Shown here: piece by piece, positions 9,940 to 11,247 of the stretch | Layout of the letters: every line of letters begins with the position of its first letter | Numbering within the stretch: position 1 is the stretch's first letter | The notes under the pieces: model-generated | Seen by the model: the letters and a program-made list of their open reading frames with translations, nothing else | Database searches by the model: none | Told to the model about the DNA's origin: nothing | From: an uncultured Candidatus Saccharibacteria bacterium | GTDB lineage: Bacteria > Patescibacteriota > Saccharimonadia > Saccharimonadales > Saccharimonadaceae | NCBI GenBank assembly: GCA_938038145.1 | Contig: CALHQU010000001.1 | Coordinates: 1 to 11,247, forward strand | Length of the DNA: 11,247 nt | Direction: 5' to 3' | Translations under genes and position numbers: made by a program

Positions 9940-11247
9940 CTAAACCACAATATTCACCAGCTTGCCCGGAACGTAAACAATCTTTTTAGGTGGTTTATTG
10001 TTTGTGAATTTCTGGACATTTTCGTCGGCTAGGGCTGCCGCTTCAACACCCTGCTTGTCCATATCACTCGGTAGTTCAAGTTTCGCACGAAGCTTGCCAT
10101 TCACTTGAACTATAATAGTCATCACGCTGCTCTTTAGATATTTTTCATCCCACTTTGGCCAGTGACCAACGTGAACCGTATCGTCATGACCCATTTCATG
10201 CCACAATTCCTCTGTGATATGCGGAGCAAAAGGCGCCAAAATTTGAATCAAGCTTTCTAATGCAAATCGCCATTCATCTGACATGTCAATTCCTTGCGAT
10301 TCTTTTATCTTATATAAACCATTGACCATTTCCATCATCGAAGCCACGGCCGTATTAAACTTCTCATCTTCAATGTTACGAGTAACTTTTTTAATCGTCA
10401 AATGAGTCAGTCGTAATAGCTCTTGAGTTGTTTTTTCATCTATCTCAGGGGAATTATTTGGATTGTTATTCTTATCAACGAATTCCTGAACCAAATTCCA
10501 TGCTCGATTTAAGAACCTGTAAGTTCCCGGAACACCACGAGGATCCCATGGCGCATCCATGTCATAAGGCGCGATAAACATTTCGTAAACTCGCAGCGCA
10601 TCAGCACCGTATCCGCTGTCCATAATCTCCATTGGATCAATGACATTGCCCTTAGACTTGGACATTTTCTGACCATCTGGGGCCATAATATATGCATTGT
10701 ACATCATTCGCTTGAAAGGTTCTGGGGTCGGAACGAGACCGAGCTTATAGAAAAATCGCATCCAAAAACGACTGTATAGCAAGTGAGCCACGGCATGGTC
10801 GGCACCATTGTAATAATCAACCGGCATCCAATGGTTAATTCTCTCAGGATTCCACGCTTCATTATCATTGTGTGGGTCGAGATATCGCAAGAAATACCAG
10901 CTAGAACAAGCATAGCCATCCAAAGTGTCAGTCTCGCGCCGACCTTCTACCCAATTGTCGCCGTCAGGCTTGTTTTCTGTAATCGGTACGGTTTTTCCAG
11001 TTTCAACATCCACCCATACGCGCACCCAATCATCAACTTGGGCCAAAACAGAAGTATTCCCGCCCGTTGGCTTAAAATTCTCCACCTCTGGTAAAATCAC
11101 CGGCAAGCATTCATCAGCCACGGCAATTGGCGCACGGCCATCAACATGAACAATTGGAATCGGAGCACCCCAATAGCGCTGACGAGAAATCAACCAATCG
11201 CGCATTTTATACGTGGTTTTGCTTCGCCCAGAATTCTGCTGCTCCAG
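9940..11247 (-). CDS. leuS: Leucine--tRNA ligase, C-terminal part (runs off the window)
   Basis: LeuRS charges tRNA-Leu in the cytosol. The visible 435 residues are the C-terminal half. They start just after the editing domain, at a basic linker and the catalytic-domain return RDWLISRQRYWGAPIP, continuing through DGYACSSWYFLRYLDP and ending the active site with the KMSKS signature (KMSKSKGNV, at 10668-10642). The stem-contact and alpha-helical anticodon-binding domains follow (about WNLVQEF to LWHEMGHDD), then the C-terminal domain with VQVNGKLRAKLELP and KKIVYVPGKLVNIVV. The HIGH motif and editing site lie outside the window. The reading frame is open to the window edge, so the ATG at 11205 is an internal methionine. 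It is followed by 144 nt without a clear terminator before rpmF, which has its own promoter. Confidence 0.97.
   Translation of the reverse strand: MEQQNSGRSKTTYKMRDWLISRQRYWGAPIPIVHVDGRAPIAVADECLPVILPEVENFKPTGGNTSVLAQVDDWVRVWVDVETGKTVPITENKPDGDNWVEGRRETDTLDGYACSSWYFLRYLDPHNDNEAWNPERINHWMPVDYYNGADHAVAHLLYSRFWMRFFYKLGLVPTPEPFKRMMYNAYIMAPDGQKMSKSKGNVIDPMEIMDSGYGADALRVYEMFIAPYDMDAPWDPRGVPGTYRFLNRAWNLVQEFVDKNNNPNNSPEIDEKTTQELLRLTHLTIKKVTRNIEDEKFNTAVASMMEMVNGLYKIKESQGIDMSDEWRFALESLIQILAPFAPHITEELWHEMGHDDTVHVGHWPKWDEKYLKSSVMTIIVQVNGKLRAKLELPSDMDKQGVEAAALADENVQKFTNNKPPKKIVYVPGKLVNIVV

Noticed and set aside
1..11247. CRISPR arrays, insertion sequences, prophage genes or an origin
   Set aside because: No spaced direct repeats, transposase-like or phage-like proteins, or clusters of DnaA boxes were seen on either strand.

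Overview
The window looks like a chromosomal segment of a small-genome member of the Candidate Phyla Radiation (Patescibacteria), most likely a Saccharibacterium (TM7). The evidence is a moderately AT-rich composition by eye, short intergenic gaps, compact proteins (a 48-residue L32, a 222-residue TrmD), many small membrane proteins without clear family, and protein styles typical of that group. TGA is used as a stop (rmuC, nusB), so the UGA-glycine code of Gracilibacteria/Absconditabacteria does not apply. Lineage is inferred from recognition only; no database was searched.

Layout. Positions 1-198 hold the start of a HIT-family gene (minus). Next comes a minus operon of a 78-residue tail-anchored protein, pheS and a DUF998-like membrane protein (229-2148). 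An aquaporin-like channel gene (2206-3141, plus) diverges from that operon and converges on rmuC, with a shared terminator between them. rmuC, a four-helix membrane protein and a PAP2 phosphatase lie on the minus strand (3194-5305). A tRNA-Gln(CTG) follows on the plus strand (5385-5459); its terminator is embedded in the end of a DoxX-like gene (5481-5900, minus). Then come trmD (minus), a lone plus-strand gene of unknown function (6854-7303), and a minus-strand RNA-biology cluster: leuS (partial) - rpmF - nusB - NUDIX hydrolase - rnc - khpA.

Most genes serve translation and RNA metabolism: two aminoacyl-tRNA synthetases, a tRNA, a tRNA methyltransferase, a ribosomal protein, NusB, RNase III and a KH protein. 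Between them sit membrane proteins (aquaporin-like, PAP2, DoxX-like, DUF998-like) plausibly concerned with the envelope.

The most unusual material is at 6755-7515, between trmD and khpA. It is a single plus-strand gene, by eye richer in G+C than its neighbours, with a promoter interleaved with that of trmD, a 9-bp hairpin in its leader and a 3' region able to form mutually exclusive stems. Facing it on the minus strand is a candidate small RNA of about 108 nt with a GAAA-capped hairpin, a repeated 9-nt motif and its own terminator.

A second pattern is at the promoter level. Five genes without a Shine-Dalgarno site have a -10-like hexamer exactly 6 nt before the ATG, and trmD has one 7 nt before it, so leaderless mRNAs are predicted. 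Genes with a clear Shine-Dalgarno have longer leaders or lie inside operons.
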